In this document: piece after piece, positions 1-9,229 of the stretch
Layout: every line of letters starts with the position of its first letter
Numbering within the stretch: position 1 is the first letter of the stretch
Assembly (NCBI RefSeq): GCF_020404765.1
Contig: NZ_JAIVEM010000072.1
Span: forward strand, 124,001-188,000
Source: Paenibacillus sp. BJ-4
GTDB taxonomy: Bacteria; Bacillota; Bacilli; Paenibacillales; Paenibacillaceae
Reading direction: 5' to 3'
Length of the DNA: 64,000 nucleotides
Program-made: the position numbers and the translations under genes
Notes under the pieces: generated by a model
Told to the model about the DNA's origin: nothing
Database searches by the model: none
What the model saw: only the letters and a program-made list of their open reading frames with translations

Positions 1-124
1 AAGGCTTGAGCCTGATTGTACGGTATTTACACATATGTCCCATGATGTGGATGTCACACGCAACTACGGGCTTCTGGAAGGGATTTGCTTGGCACAAACC
101 GGCATGAGTCTGCCGTTGGAATAG
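1..124 (+). CDS. C-terminal fragment, possible MBL-fold hydrolase
   Basis: An open frame runs in from the window edge (codons begin at base 2) and stops at TAG 122-124, giving about 40 residues. It contains THMSHDVD followed by a stretch ending GMSLPLE. This resembles the C-terminal end of PhnP-like metallo-beta-lactamase-fold hydrolases, where a THxSH motif is followed by a short DG/TG-L tail. The match is short and the rest of the gene lies outside the window, so the family is a guess. It converges on the MocR regulator, with only 9 bases between the stops. Confidence 0.4.
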   Translation, partial: RLEPDCTVFTHMSHDVDVTRNYGLLEGICLAQTGMSLPLE

Positions 125-133
125 CAATCCCCA

Positions 134-1639
134 TTACATCGACCGGCTGATGCGGAGTAGTTTGGAGATGCCCTCTTTGATTTGCAGCTCGTTGGCGTAT
201 GAATAGGACAGCCGCACATGCGTTGTACCCTCCGCGCCAACGGGATCAAATACGTTACCCGGTACAAAGGAGACGGACTCCTGTATACATTTGGCAAGCA
301 ACTCATTGGGCTTCAACGCAAAAGGCAGCTGGAGCCACAGGTTGAGTCCTCCTGACGGGCTGGTCCATGTCCAGCCTGATTCGCGGAGACTGCCTTCCAT
401 CGTTTCCTTACGAATCTGGAGCGCGATACATAGCTTTTTGATATGCTGCTGCATACGTGGAGATTGAAAGTATTGTAAAAACAGCTTTTGATTCAGCAGT
501 GGCGATCCATTGTCCACCAGCGCTTTGACACTCATCAGGCTGGCCATAACCTGGCGTCGACAGGTCACGGCTGCGATGCGCAGACCGGGTGCTACATATT
601 TGCTGTAGCTGCGAATGTAGACGACGCTTCCCGAGATGTCATAGGCAAAAATCGGGGAAGGGGGCTTTTGCCCAAAGCTGATGTCATAGGTGCTGTCATC
701 CTCGACAATAAGACATCCATAACGCTCAGCCAGTTCGGGCAGACGTTTGCGCTGCTCATCAGGTACCGTAAAGCCGGTCGGGTTGTGAAATGTCGGATTC
801 ATATAAAAGAGACGCGGTTTTTCCGTTTTCATGCACCATTCAATCTGATCCATATCATAACCTTCCGGGCGAATATCAGTTGTAGTCAGACGTGCGCCTT
901 GTCTACGGAATATTTCCATAGCGGGACCATAGGCAGGCCGCTCGATTAATACACGGTCTCCTGTACGTAGAAGAGATCGGGAAATTAAATCGATGGCTTG
1001 TTGTGCGCCGGAGGTAATCAGCACTTCGTCTGTTGATAAGGCAAAATGCTTATCTGCACTAAAATGCTGCGCCATGGCATCACGCAGCTCAGCATCCCCT
1101 TGTACAGAAGAATAGGTAGCCGCCACTTTCGGATGCTTTTCAAAAACCTGCATCATTAATTCTCCCCAATATCGGTTGGGCAGGAGAGACGGATCAATCA
1201 ATGATTTGGAAAATTGGAAGTCGGCGTTCACAGACTGGACACGGGTAAGCCCATCCATTCCCCTCCAGGCGGAAATAGACGGATCGTCTGCCGCGTAGGC
1301 AGATTCCGAGTGTAAGTTTTGTTTGGTAGATGAACGTTCCGAGCGGGAGGAAAATCCTTCCAATGTATTTGCATGGGAAGCATGAGCGTAGTACCCTGAT
1401 TTATCCTTTACATAAATACGCCCCTGTTGCTTTAATTCCTGATATGCCCGGAAGACGGTTAACCGATGCACACCCAATTCCTGAGCCAAGCTTCGCACAG
1501 ATGGCAACTTAACGTTGGCTGGCCAGTCCCCGCGATCAATCCGCACATTAAGGTAATGAATGACCTGCTCATACAGCTTTAAGGCCTGATCGGTCGTCGA
1601 AAAGAGTAATTCGCTGTTGTTCCTGCCCATGCTGTCCAC
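134..1639 (-). CDS. MocR/PdxR-type regulator with aminotransferase domain
   Basis: This 501-residue protein joins an N-terminal GntR-type winged helix (about 20-88, with LPSVRSLAQELGVHRLTVFR) to a fold type I aminotransferase domain (about 135-500). The PLP-site features are visible: NPTFHNPTG at 281-289, the EDD stretch near 313, and the Schiff-base lysine in RSYSKYVAPGLR (K347). Such fusions sense PLP or an amino-acid adduct and usually regulate the adjacent divergent gene, here the EamA exporter at 1764. A second ATG three codons in is an alternative start. The linker (about 88-125) is rich in Ser, as usual in this family. The effector cannot be told from sequence. Confidence 0.9.
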   Translation of the reverse strand: MDSMGRNNSELLFSTTDQALKLYEQVIHYLNVRIDRGDWPANVKLPSVRSLAQELGVHRLTVFRAYQELKQQGRIYVKDKSGYYAHASHANTLEGFSSRSERSSTKQNLHSESAYAADDPSISAWRGMDGLTRVQSVNADFQFSKSLIDPSLLPNRYWGELMMQVFEKHPKVAATYSSVQGDAELRDAMAQHFSADKHFALSTDEVLITSGAQQAIDLISRSLLRTGDRVLIERPAYGPAMEIFRRQGARLTTTDIRPEGYDMDQIEWCMKTEKPRLFYMNPTFHNPTGFTVPDEQRKRLPELAERYGCLIVEDDSTYDISFGQKPPSPIFAYDISGSVVYIRSYSKYVAPGLRIAAVTCRRQVMASLMSVKALVDNGSPLLNQKLFLQYFQSPRMQQHIKKLCIALQIRKETMEGSLRESGWTWTSPSGGLNLWLQLPFALKPNELLAKCIQESVSFVPGNVFDPVGAEGTTHVRLSYSYANELQIKEGISKLLRISRSM

Positions 1640-1688
1640 GCTCCTTTTGTGTGTATTGTACTATACATCCCTTCAAAATCATATACAA

Positions 1689-1716
1689 CTGTTCTGTGGG
1701 TACACATCTGTTCTGT
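1689..1716. promoter_or_regulatory. Candidate MocR operator: 9-bp direct repeat
   Basis: CTGTTCTGT occurs exactly at 1689-1697 and again at 1708-1716, a 19-bp period, in the 124-bp gap between the divergent regulator and exporter genes. MocR proteins are known to bind direct repeats in such intergenic regions. A TACAAT-like -10 on the minus strand lies close to the regulator start. The operator role is inference. Confidence 0.4.
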
Positions 1717-1763
1717 CTGTCTCCTTGTATGCTTGTGAGTAACAGAAGGGAGAGGGAAGTGTC

Positions 1764-2675
1764 ATGATTGGTATTGCCTTTACAGTAATGTGTCTTATTT
1801 TTGGCACAACATTTTTGGCTATAAAAGTGGGAGTGGAAGCCGGGCTTCCACCATTCCTATCAGCAGGCACACGCTTTCTGGCAGCAGGAGCGATTTTGTT
1901 TATTGCGATGAGACTATCGGGAAAGGTTCGGTGGTCGTTATTATGGCGTAAGGAAATGCTGCTGATTGGAGCGGGAACGACCTTCGGTACATTTTCAGCA
2001 CTGTATTGGGCAGAGCAATATGTCAGCTCGGGGATCGGTGCTATTTTGTCAGCTACTGGGCCGATGATGATTGTGCTGATGCAGTCCGCATTACTGCGGC
2101 AAAAAACGACGAGAATTACGCTCATTGGCTGCATGATTAGTTTTCTCGGGGTAGTGCTCGTGGTATTGCCCGGATTGGCGGTTCAGATTAGCGGTTTGTG
2201 GCTAGCGGGTTGCATAGTCATTTTGCTGGGTGAGCTGTGTTATTCGGGAGGGGCTCTTTATTCCAAGCGAGTCATGGATGCGTTTCGTGATACGAATCCG
2301 ATTGCCTTGAATGCAGCGCAAATGTTCCATGGTGGTTGGATGTTGCTGGTACTGTCTGCGATCACGGAACCGTGGAGTTCTGAGGGGTGGCAGTACCTTC
2401 CTGCCATGGGGTCGTTATTTTATCTGATCCTGTTTGGTTCGATGATTGCACATACACTGTTCTACTGGCTCATGGAGCGTACGAATCCACTGTTTCCGAC
2501 CACATGGCTCTATATTTCACCACCGATTGCTGTAGGCCTTGGTGCTTTTTTATATGGAGAGCATGTAAGCTGGTGGATGCTGGCAGGGGTGCTGCTCATT
2601 GTGACCGGATTGATGTGCATGAACAACGGAATCATCCGTCTGGTGAACAGACGAAAGCTGCGCACGGCTCCCTGA
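1764..2675 (+). CDS. EamA-family (DMT) transporter
   Basis: A 303-residue, strongly hydrophobic protein with about ten predicted membrane spans arranged as two EamA repeats (halves around 1-140 and 150-290). It starts with FTVMCLIFGTTFLAIKVGVE, typical of RhaT/EamA drug/metabolite exporters, and ends in a basic cytoplasmic tail. The ATG is preceded by AGGGAGAGGGAAGTG. Its divergent neighbour is a MocR regulator, a pairing common for exporters of amino acids or vitamin B6-related compounds. The substrate is unknown. Confidence 0.88.
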   Translation: MIGIAFTVMCLIFGTTFLAIKVGVEAGLPPFLSAGTRFLAAGAILFIAMRLSGKVRWSLLWRKEMLLIGAGTTFGTFSALYWAEQYVSSGIGAILSATGPMMIVLMQSALLRQKTTRITLIGCMISFLGVVLVVLPGLAVQISGLWLAGCIVILLGELCYSGGALYSKRVMDAFRDTNPIALNAAQMFHGGWMLLVLSAITEPWSSEGWQYLPAMGSLFYLILFGSMIAHTLFYWLMERTNPLFPTTWLYISPPIAVGLGAFLYGEHVSWWMLAGVLLIVTGLMCMNNGIIRLVNRRKLRTAP

Positions 2676-2718
2676 AAAATGTGAGTCATTTACATTCAGG
2701 CATCGTATTTGATGATAC

Positions 2719-2776
2719 AAAAAAAACCTCCAAAGCAACCGAATGTTCTTGAATATGCGGCGCTTGGAGGTTTTTA
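2719..2776. terminator. Bidirectional intrinsic terminator
   Basis: AAAAAACCTCCAA pairs with TTGGAGGTTTTT across a loop of about 28 bases. There is an A-run on one side and a T-run on the other, so it can serve both the EamA gene (plus) and the convergent HAD gene (minus). Confidence 0.8.
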
Positions 2777-2784
2777 ACTTAAAA

Positions 2785-3585
2785 TTATTCAATATTCAAT
2801 ACGAATTTGTCGATGGCATGCTTGACGCCGTCTTCGTTATTGCTGGTAGTGATGTAATCAGCCAGCTTCTTCAAATCAGGGATGGCGTTCTCCATGGCTA
2901 TGCCGAGACCTGCACATTCAAGCATTTCATGGTCGTTCCAGGAGTCGCCGATGGCAATCGTTTCCGACAGCTCACAGCCAAAATGATTTGCCAGGAAGGT
3001 GAGAGCGTGGCCCTTGGTACCTTCATGATGCATAATTTCCAGAAAATGAGGCTTGGATTTCGTAATATGCACTTCATTGCCAAGCAGTTCGCGCAGCTCG
3101 GGAATTAATTCGTCCAACACTTCCGGCTCGTCAATGATCAGCAATTTAGGAGCCGGTTGCTCTATAACTTTACTGAATACAGGCTCTACAAAATATTCCG
3201 TATTGTTCAGCTCGGTGTAATCCTTGATTTTCTGATTATCTTCACGTGTGTACAGCTTGTCATCGATATAGGTTTGCAAATGCAGATTGCGTTCCAGGCA
3301 GAATTCATACAGGCGGCGTGCAGCCACGAGTGGAACATAACGCTCATACAGCACGTTTTCGTCCAGCAGGTTTTTGACCAAAGCTCCCTGGTACGTAATG
3401 ATCGGCACGTTCAATCCTGTTTGGCGGGCAATTTTATGTGCGGAAGCGTAAGCTCGTCCAGTGGCGAGCGTAACCACAACACCTTTGGCTACAGCAGCTT
3501 CCAAGGCCTGTTGTGTCGCCGGAGTAACTTCCTTCTGATCGTTAATAAGTGTATCATCAATATCAATAGCAATTAATTTATACAT
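2785..3585 (-). CDS. Cof-type HAD-IIB phosphatase
   Basis: A 266-residue protein starting MYKLIAIDIDDTLI. The first HAD motif DIDDT is at 8-12, the motif II threonine is in VTLATGR, and motifs III/IV are in IGDSWNDHEML near the C-terminus. The large inserted cap fits class IIB sugar-phosphate or FMN-type phosphatases such as YidA. A longer frame extends 12 codons upstream, but AAAGGAGAG sits ideally before the ATG at 3585, which settles the start. The gene stands alone, between LplJ upstream on the same strand and a shared terminator. Substrate unknown. Confidence 0.88.
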   Translation of the reverse strand: MYKLIAIDIDDTLINDQKEVTPATQQALEAAVAKGVVVTLATGRAYASAHKIARQTGLNVPIITYQGALVKNLLDENVLYERYVPLVAARRLYEFCLERNLHLQTYIDDKLYTREDNQKIKDYTELNNTEYFVEPVFSKVIEQPAPKLLIIDEPEVLDELIPELRELLGNEVHITKSKPHFLEIMHHEGTKGHALTFLANHFGCELSETIAIGDSWNDHEMLECAGLGIAMENAIPDLKKLADYITTSNNEDGVKHAIDKFVLNIE

Positions 3586-3664
3586 ATCGGTAATCTCTCC
3601 TTTATCTCTATCATGGGGCAATGCTAAAATTGTATCTCATAATATTCAAAATGACAATATCACA

Positions 3665-3702
3665 TATAAGGGGACGCCCCCTATAAGAGCCTGTCCCCTT
3701 AT
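3665..3702. repeat. Intergenic inverted repeat
   Basis: ATAAGGGGAC (3665-3674) is repeated in inverse as GTCCCCTTAT (3693-3702) around an 18-base loop. It lies downstream of lplJ and upstream of the HAD gene, both on the minus strand. No T-run follows on either strand, so it is a weak terminator at best and could instead be an RNA processing or attenuation hairpin. Confidence 0.5.
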
Positions 3703-3745
3703 AACCACTGAAGTATTGGTTTGAAACGATGGGAAAAAGTAGCTG

Positions 3746-4747
3746 TTAGTCTTCCAAAAATACAAGCCCGACAAAGTCGTCCAGCTCAATATTACCAAAA
3801 TAATGCTTCAAATCGAGAGAGGACAAGGCTTGACGAACCTCGCCTTCATCATAGCGTTTGCCACGCAGAATATTTTCAATATCAGCGACGTCGCCCACAC
3901 CGAAGAAATCACCATAGATTTTAATGTCACGGATATGGCCTTCTTTAAGGTCCATGCGGATATCAATAATACCGACCGGGAATTTACGGGTGTGCTTGAT
4001 ATTGCTCTCCGGGGATTGACCGTAATTCCAGTCCCAGGATTGATAGCGTTCTTTGGAAATTTCATGAATTTTAGCCCAATCAGCATCGGTGAGCTTATAT
4101 TGGGGTACCTGATCCAGCTCTACTCCGAATATGAAACGCAGCAGTTCCTCACGAAATTGCTCTATCGTCATCTCACGATCCATCAGCTCGCTGATGTTAG
4201 CAACGCGGCTGCGGACGGATTTGGTGCTTTTGGATTTAAACTTTTCAGGGTTGGCATGCAAGGACGCAGCCACATTGTCCAGATTCAGGTTAAACATCAA
4301 TGTGCCGTGGCTGAACATGCGTCCACGTGTGGCAAACTGGGCGTTTCCCGAAATTTTGCGTTCACCGACTTGAAGATCGTTGCGTCCAGTCATTTCGGCT
4401 TCCACACCCATTTGGCGCAGGGCATCAATAACAGGCTGCGTAAATTTGAGGAAATTATGAAAGGACTCCCCGTTATCCTTGGTAATGAAGCTGAAATTTA
4501 AATTACCAAGGTCATGATATACAGCTCCACCGCCGGACAGGCGACGAACGACCTGAATATGGTTGTCTCTGACAAACTCGGCGTTGATTTCTTCAATGGT
4601 GTTTTGATGCTTCCCTATAATAATAGAAGGCTGATTAATGTAAAACAGCAGATAGCTGTCGTCCAGCGGTAGATGCTTAAGCGCATACTCCTCAATGGCA
4701 AGATTAATGGCTGGATCGTGTATGCCCTGGTTGTCGATGAACAGCAT
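3746..4747 (-). CDS. lplJ: Lipoate--protein ligase
   Basis: A 333-residue ligase that activates free lipoate with ATP and attaches it to lipoyl domains (E2 and GcvH proteins). It is close to B. subtilis LplJ along its length: MLFIDNQGIHDPAINLAIEE at the start, VVRRLSGGGAVYHDLGNLNF (the RRxSGGGxVxHD lipoate site), GRNDLQVGERKISGNAQF, and GDFFGVGDV in the C-terminal accessory domain. The frame is open a further 61 codons upstream, but GGAGG lies 7 bases before the ATG at 4747 and the family begins here. It is divergent from the cobalamin genes. Confidence 0.96.
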   Translation of the reverse strand: MLFIDNQGIHDPAINLAIEEYALKHLPLDDSYLLFYINQPSIIIGKHQNTIEEINAEFVRDNHIQVVRRLSGGGAVYHDLGNLNFSFITKDNGESFHNFLKFTQPVIDALRQMGVEAEMTGRNDLQVGERKISGNAQFATRGRMFSHGTLMFNLNLDNVAASLHANPEKFKSKSTKSVRSRVANISELMDREMTIEQFREELLRFIFGVELDQVPQYKLTDADWAKIHEISKERYQSWDWNYGQSPESNIKHTRKFPVGIIDIRMDLKEGHIRDIKIYGDFFGVGDVADIENILRGKRYDEGEVRQALSSLDLKHYFGNIELDDFVGLVFLED

Positions 4748-4909
4748 GTCCATTCCTCCGTATACAAACTGTGTAATTTTATGTGTATCATCTTCTATTG
4801 TAACCCAAGTGAGCAATGTACACAAAAGCTCATTTGCATTGACGGAACGCAAAAAACAGTCCCATAATGGAGCTAAATGATCAGGAACGGCCGGAAAGGA
4901 TGATAGGCA

Positions 4910-6013
4910 ATGATAGAGGTTTACGGTCATGGCGGGGACAGGGAGACGGCTGCGGCGACATTTGGTGGCGTAGCTGCGGATTTTGTAGATTTTAGCGCCA
5001 ATATTAATCCGCTCGGTCCACCGCCCGAGGTGCTAGAGGTGCTACAAAGTGCGTTGGATACTGTGATTCGCTATCCAGATCCGGGGCACCGGAATTTTAA
5101 AAATATGCTGGCACGGCGATTGCATGTTCCACCCGAGTCGCTGAGTATCGGAAACGGTGCGGCTGAAAGCATGGCTTTATTGCTGTTGGGATTGGCTCCC
5201 CAACGTGTGGGTACGGTGGAGCCATGCTTTTCAGAATATGCAGAGCTGGCAGGCAAATTCGGGGCCGAGGTAAGCCGGGTATACGGCAAGGCCTCGCTGC
5301 AATGGAAGGCTGACGTGGAGGACATACTCCAGCTCATGGAGCAGGTAGATGTTCTGTTTTTGGGGCAGCCCAATAACCCAAACGGTGTGCAATACGGCGA
5401 GCAGGAGCTGCGCGAGCTAGCAGAGGCGGCTGGCAAAGCGGGTACCGTGCTGGTGGTGGATGAAGCTTTCATTGATTTTATTCCACAGGAGCGGCGAATT
5501 TCACTGCTGCCTATGCTGGATCGGTATCCTCATGTGATTTTGATCCGGTCGATGACTAAATTCTATGCCATTCCTGGTCTGCGCCTAGGCTACGCGATTG
5601 CACATCCGGACTATATTCGGCGAATGACGGACAAGCAGGTGACCTGGAGTGTGAATGGATTGGCGTTGCTGGCTGGGGAGGCGTGTCTGCGAAGCGGGGA
5701 GGCCTACGAGCGGCGCACACAGGAGCTGATTGCTATGGAACGCGGCCGTCTGCTGACCGCGTTGGCGGAATGGGGCTGCGGTGTCATTCCCGGCGAAGCG
5801 AATTACGTGCTGGTACGGGCGCCGGGAACGTGGAGTGCATCAGCTGTACAGCAGGCGCTTGGACAGCGCGGAATTCTTATTCGTAGCTGTGCTATGTATC
5901 CAGGGCTGACGGCGAGCCATTTTCGGATTGCGGTCAAGGACGCGGAAGCCAATGGCTTACTGCTGTCTGCATTGGGTGAAGTGCTGGAGGAGGAGCGTTG
6001 GCGTGACAGTTAG
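4910..6013 (+). CDS. cobD: L-threonine-O-3-phosphate decarboxylase
   Basis: A 367-residue class I/II aminotransferase-fold PLP enzyme. The N-terminal HGGD followed by VDFSANINPLGPPPEV is characteristic of the CobD/CobC branch rather than HisC. The PLP lysine is K217 in RSMTKFYAIPGLRLGYA, and NPNGV and VVDEAFIDF are also present. It makes (R)-1-aminopropanol phosphate, the linker between the corrin ring and lower ligand. It is first of a tight cobD-cbiB-cobC set; cbiB starts 11 bases before its stop. No riboswitch is visible in the 162-base gap upstream, shared with lplJ. Confidence 0.92.
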   Translation: MIEVYGHGGDRETAAATFGGVAADFVDFSANINPLGPPPEVLEVLQSALDTVIRYPDPGHRNFKNMLARRLHVPPESLSIGNGAAESMALLLLGLAPQRVGTVEPCFSEYAELAGKFGAEVSRVYGKASLQWKADVEDILQLMEQVDVLFLGQPNNPNGVQYGEQELRELAEAAGKAGTVLVVDEAFIDFIPQERRISLLPMLDRYPHVILIRSMTKFYAIPGLRLGYAIAHPDYIRRMTDKQVTWSVNGLALLAGEACLRSGEAYERRTQELIAMERGRLLTALAEWGCGVIPGEANYVLVRAPGTWSASAVQQALGQRGILIRSCAMYPGLTASHFRIAVKDAEANGLLLSALGEVLEEERWRDS

Positions 6014-6974
6014 CTTGATTATTATGGCGGCCTATTTTCTGGACAGGCTGATTGGCGATCCGAAGTGGTTGCCGCATCCGGTCATCGGAATGGGGTATGC
6101 CATTTCAGCGCTGGAAAAGGCGATTCGCCGTCAGGTCAGCAGTGACCGTGGACTGAAACGCGCCGGCTTGCTACTGCCACTCATGGTGGCGGGAGGGACA
6201 TTTGTGCTCGCTTGGGCGCTGCTGCGTTTGCTTGCCTGGGTTCACCCGTGGCTGTCTGTTGGTGCAGAAATCGTTCTGATCGCAACCACGATTGCTTCCA
6301 AAGGACTCAAGGAAGCGGGAATGGCAGTCTACCGCGAGTTGCAGGCGGGTGACCTGCCTGCGGCACGCCGGGAGCTCGGTATGATTGTCGGGCGGGATAC
6401 GCAGCAACTGGATGAGCCTGAAATTGTACGCGGTACCGTCGAAACGGTCGCTGAAAACATCGTTGACGCGATTATTTCTCCGCTTTTTTATGCCCTGATC
6501 GGAGGGGCACCCTTGGCGCTGGCTTATCGTGCCGTAAATACGCTCGATTCCATGGTTGGCTACAAAAATGAAAAGTATCTACATTTAGGCTGGGCTTCGG
6601 CAAGGCTGGATGATGTAGCTAACTACATTCCGGCACGCCTGACAGCGCTTATGCTTGTGGTAGCGGCGTGGATGCATCCGCATGATGCTGCAAGAAGCTG
6701 GAGCACAGTCAAGCGCGATGCTCGTCTGCACCCAAGCCCAAACAGCGGCTTCCCGGAATCGGCCGTTGCCGGTGCGCTGGGGATTCGGCTTGGAGGCTTT
6801 AACGTCTATCACGGCGTACGCTCCTTTCGTGCATACATGGGCGATCGGGTACGACCGATGGAGTCGGAGGATATCCGGCACACGATCCGGCTGATGTTCA
6901 CCGTGTCCAGCATGTTTGTTGGATTGTGTCTGCTAGGAGCCGCAGGCTGTTTTGTCTTGGAATGGACGCAGTGA
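6003..6974 (+). CDS. cbiB: Adenosylcobinamide-phosphate synthase CbiB
   Basis: An integral membrane protein of 323 residues from the GTG at 6003. It attaches aminopropanol (phosphate) to adenosylcobyric acid. Family hallmarks are DRLIGDPKWLPHPVIGMG near the N-terminus, GTVETVAENIVDAIISPLFY mid-protein, and NTLDSMVGYKNEKY. The start is chosen from GGAGGAG about 9 bases upstream and overlap with cobD; an ATG at 6024 is a less likely alternative. Four to five membrane spans are predicted. It works directly after CobD and before CobU. Confidence 0.93.
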   Translation: MTVSLIIMAAYFLDRLIGDPKWLPHPVIGMGYAISALEKAIRRQVSSDRGLKRAGLLLPLMVAGGTFVLAWALLRLLAWVHPWLSVGAEIVLIATTIASKGLKEAGMAVYRELQAGDLPAARRELGMIVGRDTQQLDEPEIVRGTVETVAENIVDAIISPLFYALIGGAPLALAYRAVNTLDSMVGYKNEKYLHLGWASARLDDVANYIPARLTALMLVVAAWMHPHDAARSWSTVKRDARLHPSPNSGFPESAVAGALGIRLGGFNVYHGVRSFRAYMGDRVRPMESEDIRHTIRLMFTVSSMFVGLCLLGAAGCFVLEWTQ

Positions 6975-7729
6975 GGAGTGATGCGACCTTGAAATATGGC
7001 TTGAAGGAAAAGAAAAAGGAAAAACAGGCACACGGACATGTTAATGAAGGCTCGCAATGGGATCTGGAGCTTGTGTTGGTACGCCACGGCACAACCCTGT
7101 GGAACAGGGAGCGTCGATATCTAGGACACACAGATATTAGTTTGCTAGCGGGAGCAGAGCAGGAACTGGAGCCTTTGCGGGAGAAGCTACAGGGTCGGTC
7201 CTTTGCTCGAATCTATTGCAGCGATTTGATGCGGTGTTGCCAGACCCTGCAGATCATTTTGCCAGAATCAGAATTAAAAGCTGGACGCACTCTATCCGCC
7301 AAGTCTCCTATTATAGAGCCATGCCTAAGAGAGCTTCATTTTGGCGAATGGGACGGAAAAACGTATGACATGCTTAAGGATGTGGCGTTGTATCGTGCCT
7401 GGATTGATGAGCCGCAGCGGATCACGCCTCCTGGAGGGGAGTCTTGGGTAGATTTTGAGCATCGTTTGCGCGAATTTCTTGACTCTCTGTATGAGTGGCG
7501 TATCGCTAGGGAAGTTCAGCCAATAGGTTCGGTTGATGCTCTCCCCTCTGTTCTGGTCGTCACCCATGGTGGCGTAATTCGTCAGTTGGCTCATATGCTA
7601 ATTCCGGGACACGATTTTTGGAGCTTACATCCAAAGCCGGGAGATGCATTGAGAATTCAGTTGAGGCTGGCAGAGCCGCACAAGTTCATAGCAGAGATGC
7701 TTCCTTATTCATTAGATAATGGCGGGTAA
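6962..7729 (+). CDS. cobC: Alpha-ribazole phosphatase-like histidine phosphatase
   Basis: A histidine-phosphatase-superfamily protein of about 255 residues. It has the catalytic VLVRHGTTLWN motif, LRELHFGEWDGKTY in the middle and VTHGGVIRQLAHM with the second active-site histidine. In this position it most likely removes phosphate from alpha-ribazole-5-phosphate or cobalamin-5-phosphate, the last loop-assembly step. The start is uncertain: ATG 6962, GTG 6971 and TTG 6989 are in frame, and AGGAG at 6974-6978 favours the TTG. A basic segment (KEKKKEKQ) precedes the domain. The start overlaps cbiB. Confidence 0.85.
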   Translation: MDAVRSDATLKYGLKEKKKEKQAHGHVNEGSQWDLELVLVRHGTTLWNRERRYLGHTDISLLAGAEQELEPLREKLQGRSFARIYCSDLMRCCQTLQIILPESELKAGRTLSAKSPIIEPCLRELHFGEWDGKTYDMLKDVALYRAWIDEPQRITPPGGESWVDFEHRLREFLDSLYEWRIAREVQPIGSVDALPSVLVVTHGGVIRQLAHMLIPGHDFWSLHPKPGDALRIQLRLAEPHKFIAEMLPYSLDNGG

Positions 7730-7834
7730 ACAGGCTATTTGGGTTGTAAGCATTCTCTTTTTAACCTATAATCATCAAGTAAAAGAACGGCTTGGCTAAC
7801 ACTACATCAAATATCCAGCAGACGAGGTCAGCGC

Positions 7835-8005
7835 AGTGTAATGGAAATTTCATCTACTCGCTGTTAAAAGGGAAGCCGGTGTGAATCCGGCGCGGTCCCG
7901 CCACTGTAAATGGTAATTGCCTGTCAGCCCTGCTTTATGTGCCGTCAAGCATATAAAGGAACTTGGGCGGCTGCAGCTTGCCATAAGTCAGGATACCTGC
8001 CCGTC
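7835..8005 (+). promoter_or_regulatory. Cobalamin riboswitch
   Basis: The conserved core is visible: GGGAAGCCGGTGTGAATCCG at 7870-7889, then GCGGTCCCGCCACTGTAA, and the downstream box AGTCAGGATACCTGCC at 7985-8000. These are the hallmark strings of AdoCbl riboswitch aptamers. It precedes the btuFCD-cobTUSQ operon and is followed by an intrinsic terminator, so B12 is expected to cause premature termination. The cobD-cbiB-cobC set upstream is not under it. Confidence 0.95.
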
Positions 8006-8102
8006 CGCCTCTCACCATAATCCTTCGAGGAAAGGATGACGTGTTCGCAGTGACTGTCCATGCGGAAGAAGCTGCCGCCTGCGCATGATCTGCGCTAACG
8101 TG

Positions 8103-8140
8103 ACCCCTGTGTCCTGATATAAGGATGCGGGGTTTTTTTG
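8103..8140 (+). terminator. Riboswitch expression-platform terminator
   Basis: ACCCCTGTGTCC pairs imperfectly with GGATGCGGGGT, followed by seven T. It lies between the aptamer and btuF, about 80 bases before the btuF start, so it is the likely B12-dependent terminator. Confidence 0.85.
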
Positions 8141-8221
8141 AAGGGAAAGAGGCTGGATTTAAAAGATAGCGGACGATATTCAAGCGATGCTCTTACGATT
8201 TTTTATGGAGGGGTGTAAATC

Positions 8222-9229
8222 ATGTCAGGAAAAAAAATAAAGGTCTGGACAACAGGCCTATTGGCTTTGGTCTTGGTGGTTGTACTGAGTGCATGTGGCG
8301 CGAATGGAAAAAACGCCGAAAATAAAGGGAATCAGGCTTCTTCGCAGCAGACGGGACAGTCAGCGGCTGCACAAGAGCCTCCGGGCAAAACGGTTTACCC
8401 GTTGACGATTAAGGACGCAACAGGACAGGAGTTCACGTTCAAAAAAGCGCCGGATAAGATCGTTTCCGTCTCCCCGGCAGAAACCGAGGCGCTGTTCGCC
8501 ATCGGGCTGGATAAAGAAATTGTCGGCGTATCCGACTACTCGGATTACCCGGAAGCAGCTACGAAAAAGCCCAAAATGGGCGGTATTATGAAGCCGAATG
8601 AAGAAGCGATTATTGCTGCGAATCCAGATGTCGTTTTTGCAGGGATATCCCTTAGTGAGCAGGCTACAACCAAGCTGCGCGATATGGGAATTATGATTTT
8701 TAAAACAGAACCGAAAACGGTTGAAGATGTCATAGCTAATATTGAGCTGTATGGAAAAATCACCGACCATCAGAAGGAAGCAAGAACGGTGACCGACAAG
8801 ATGAGAGCAGATGTAGCCGAAGTGAAGGACGGTGTTAAAAATATCGGCAAAGGGCAGAAGCTGCGAGTATACGTTGAGTTTTCACCTGGCTGGACGGTTG
8901 GTAAGGGGGAGTTTATGGACGAGCTGATTACGCTGGCAGGCGGCGAAAATGTAGGTGCGACCCAGAAGGGCTGGTACCAGATCAGTGAGGAAAATATTAT
9001 TGCTGCGAATCCAGACGTGATTTTGTACAGCAAAAGTGTCAAGGACGACAAAACAGGTAAGACGCTTGGCGAGATTATCAAAGCCCGCAGTGGATGGGAT
9101 CAAATATCGGCTGTTCGCAACAACCGGGTTTTTGCCGTGGATGATAATTTGATCAGCCGTCCGGGTCCGCGCGTGACAGAAGGTCTCAAGGAAGTGGCCA
9201 AAGGCGTGTATCCTGAAATTTTCAAATGA
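8222..9229 (+). CDS. btuF: Corrinoid ABC transporter substrate-binding lipoprotein
   Basis: A 335-residue secreted lipoprotein. A lysine-rich start, a hydrophobic core and the lipobox LSAC put the lipidated cysteine at residue 25, followed by a Gln/Ser-rich linker. The mature part has the cluster A-2 binding-protein fold of BtuF/FhuD-like proteins (DATGQEFTFKKAPDKIVSVSPAETEALFAIG, split lobes, INPDVVF-like strings). The riboswitch just upstream and cob genes downstream identify corrinoids as the ligand; the fold alone would also allow iron-siderophores. Its stop overlaps btuC in ATGA. Confidence 0.88.
   Translation: MSGKKIKVWTTGLLALVLVVVLSACGANGKNAENKGNQASSQQTGQSAAAQEPPGKTVYPLTIKDATGQEFTFKKAPDKIVSVSPAETEALFAIGLDKEIVGVSDYSDYPEAATKKPKMGGIMKPNEEAIIAANPDVVFAGISLSEQATTKLRDMGIMIFKTEPKTVEDVIANIELYGKITDHQKEARTVTDKMRADVAEVKDGVKNIGKGQKLRVYVEFSPGWTVGKGEFMDELITLAGGENVGATQKGWYQISEENIIAANPDVILYSKSVKDDKTGKTLGEIIKARSGWDQISAVRNNRVFAVDDNLISRPGPRVTEGLKEVAKGVYPEIFK

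Noticed and set aside
3803..4501. Long plus-strand open frame opposite lplJ
   Set aside because: It is antisense to a highly conserved LplJ sequence and has no motif.
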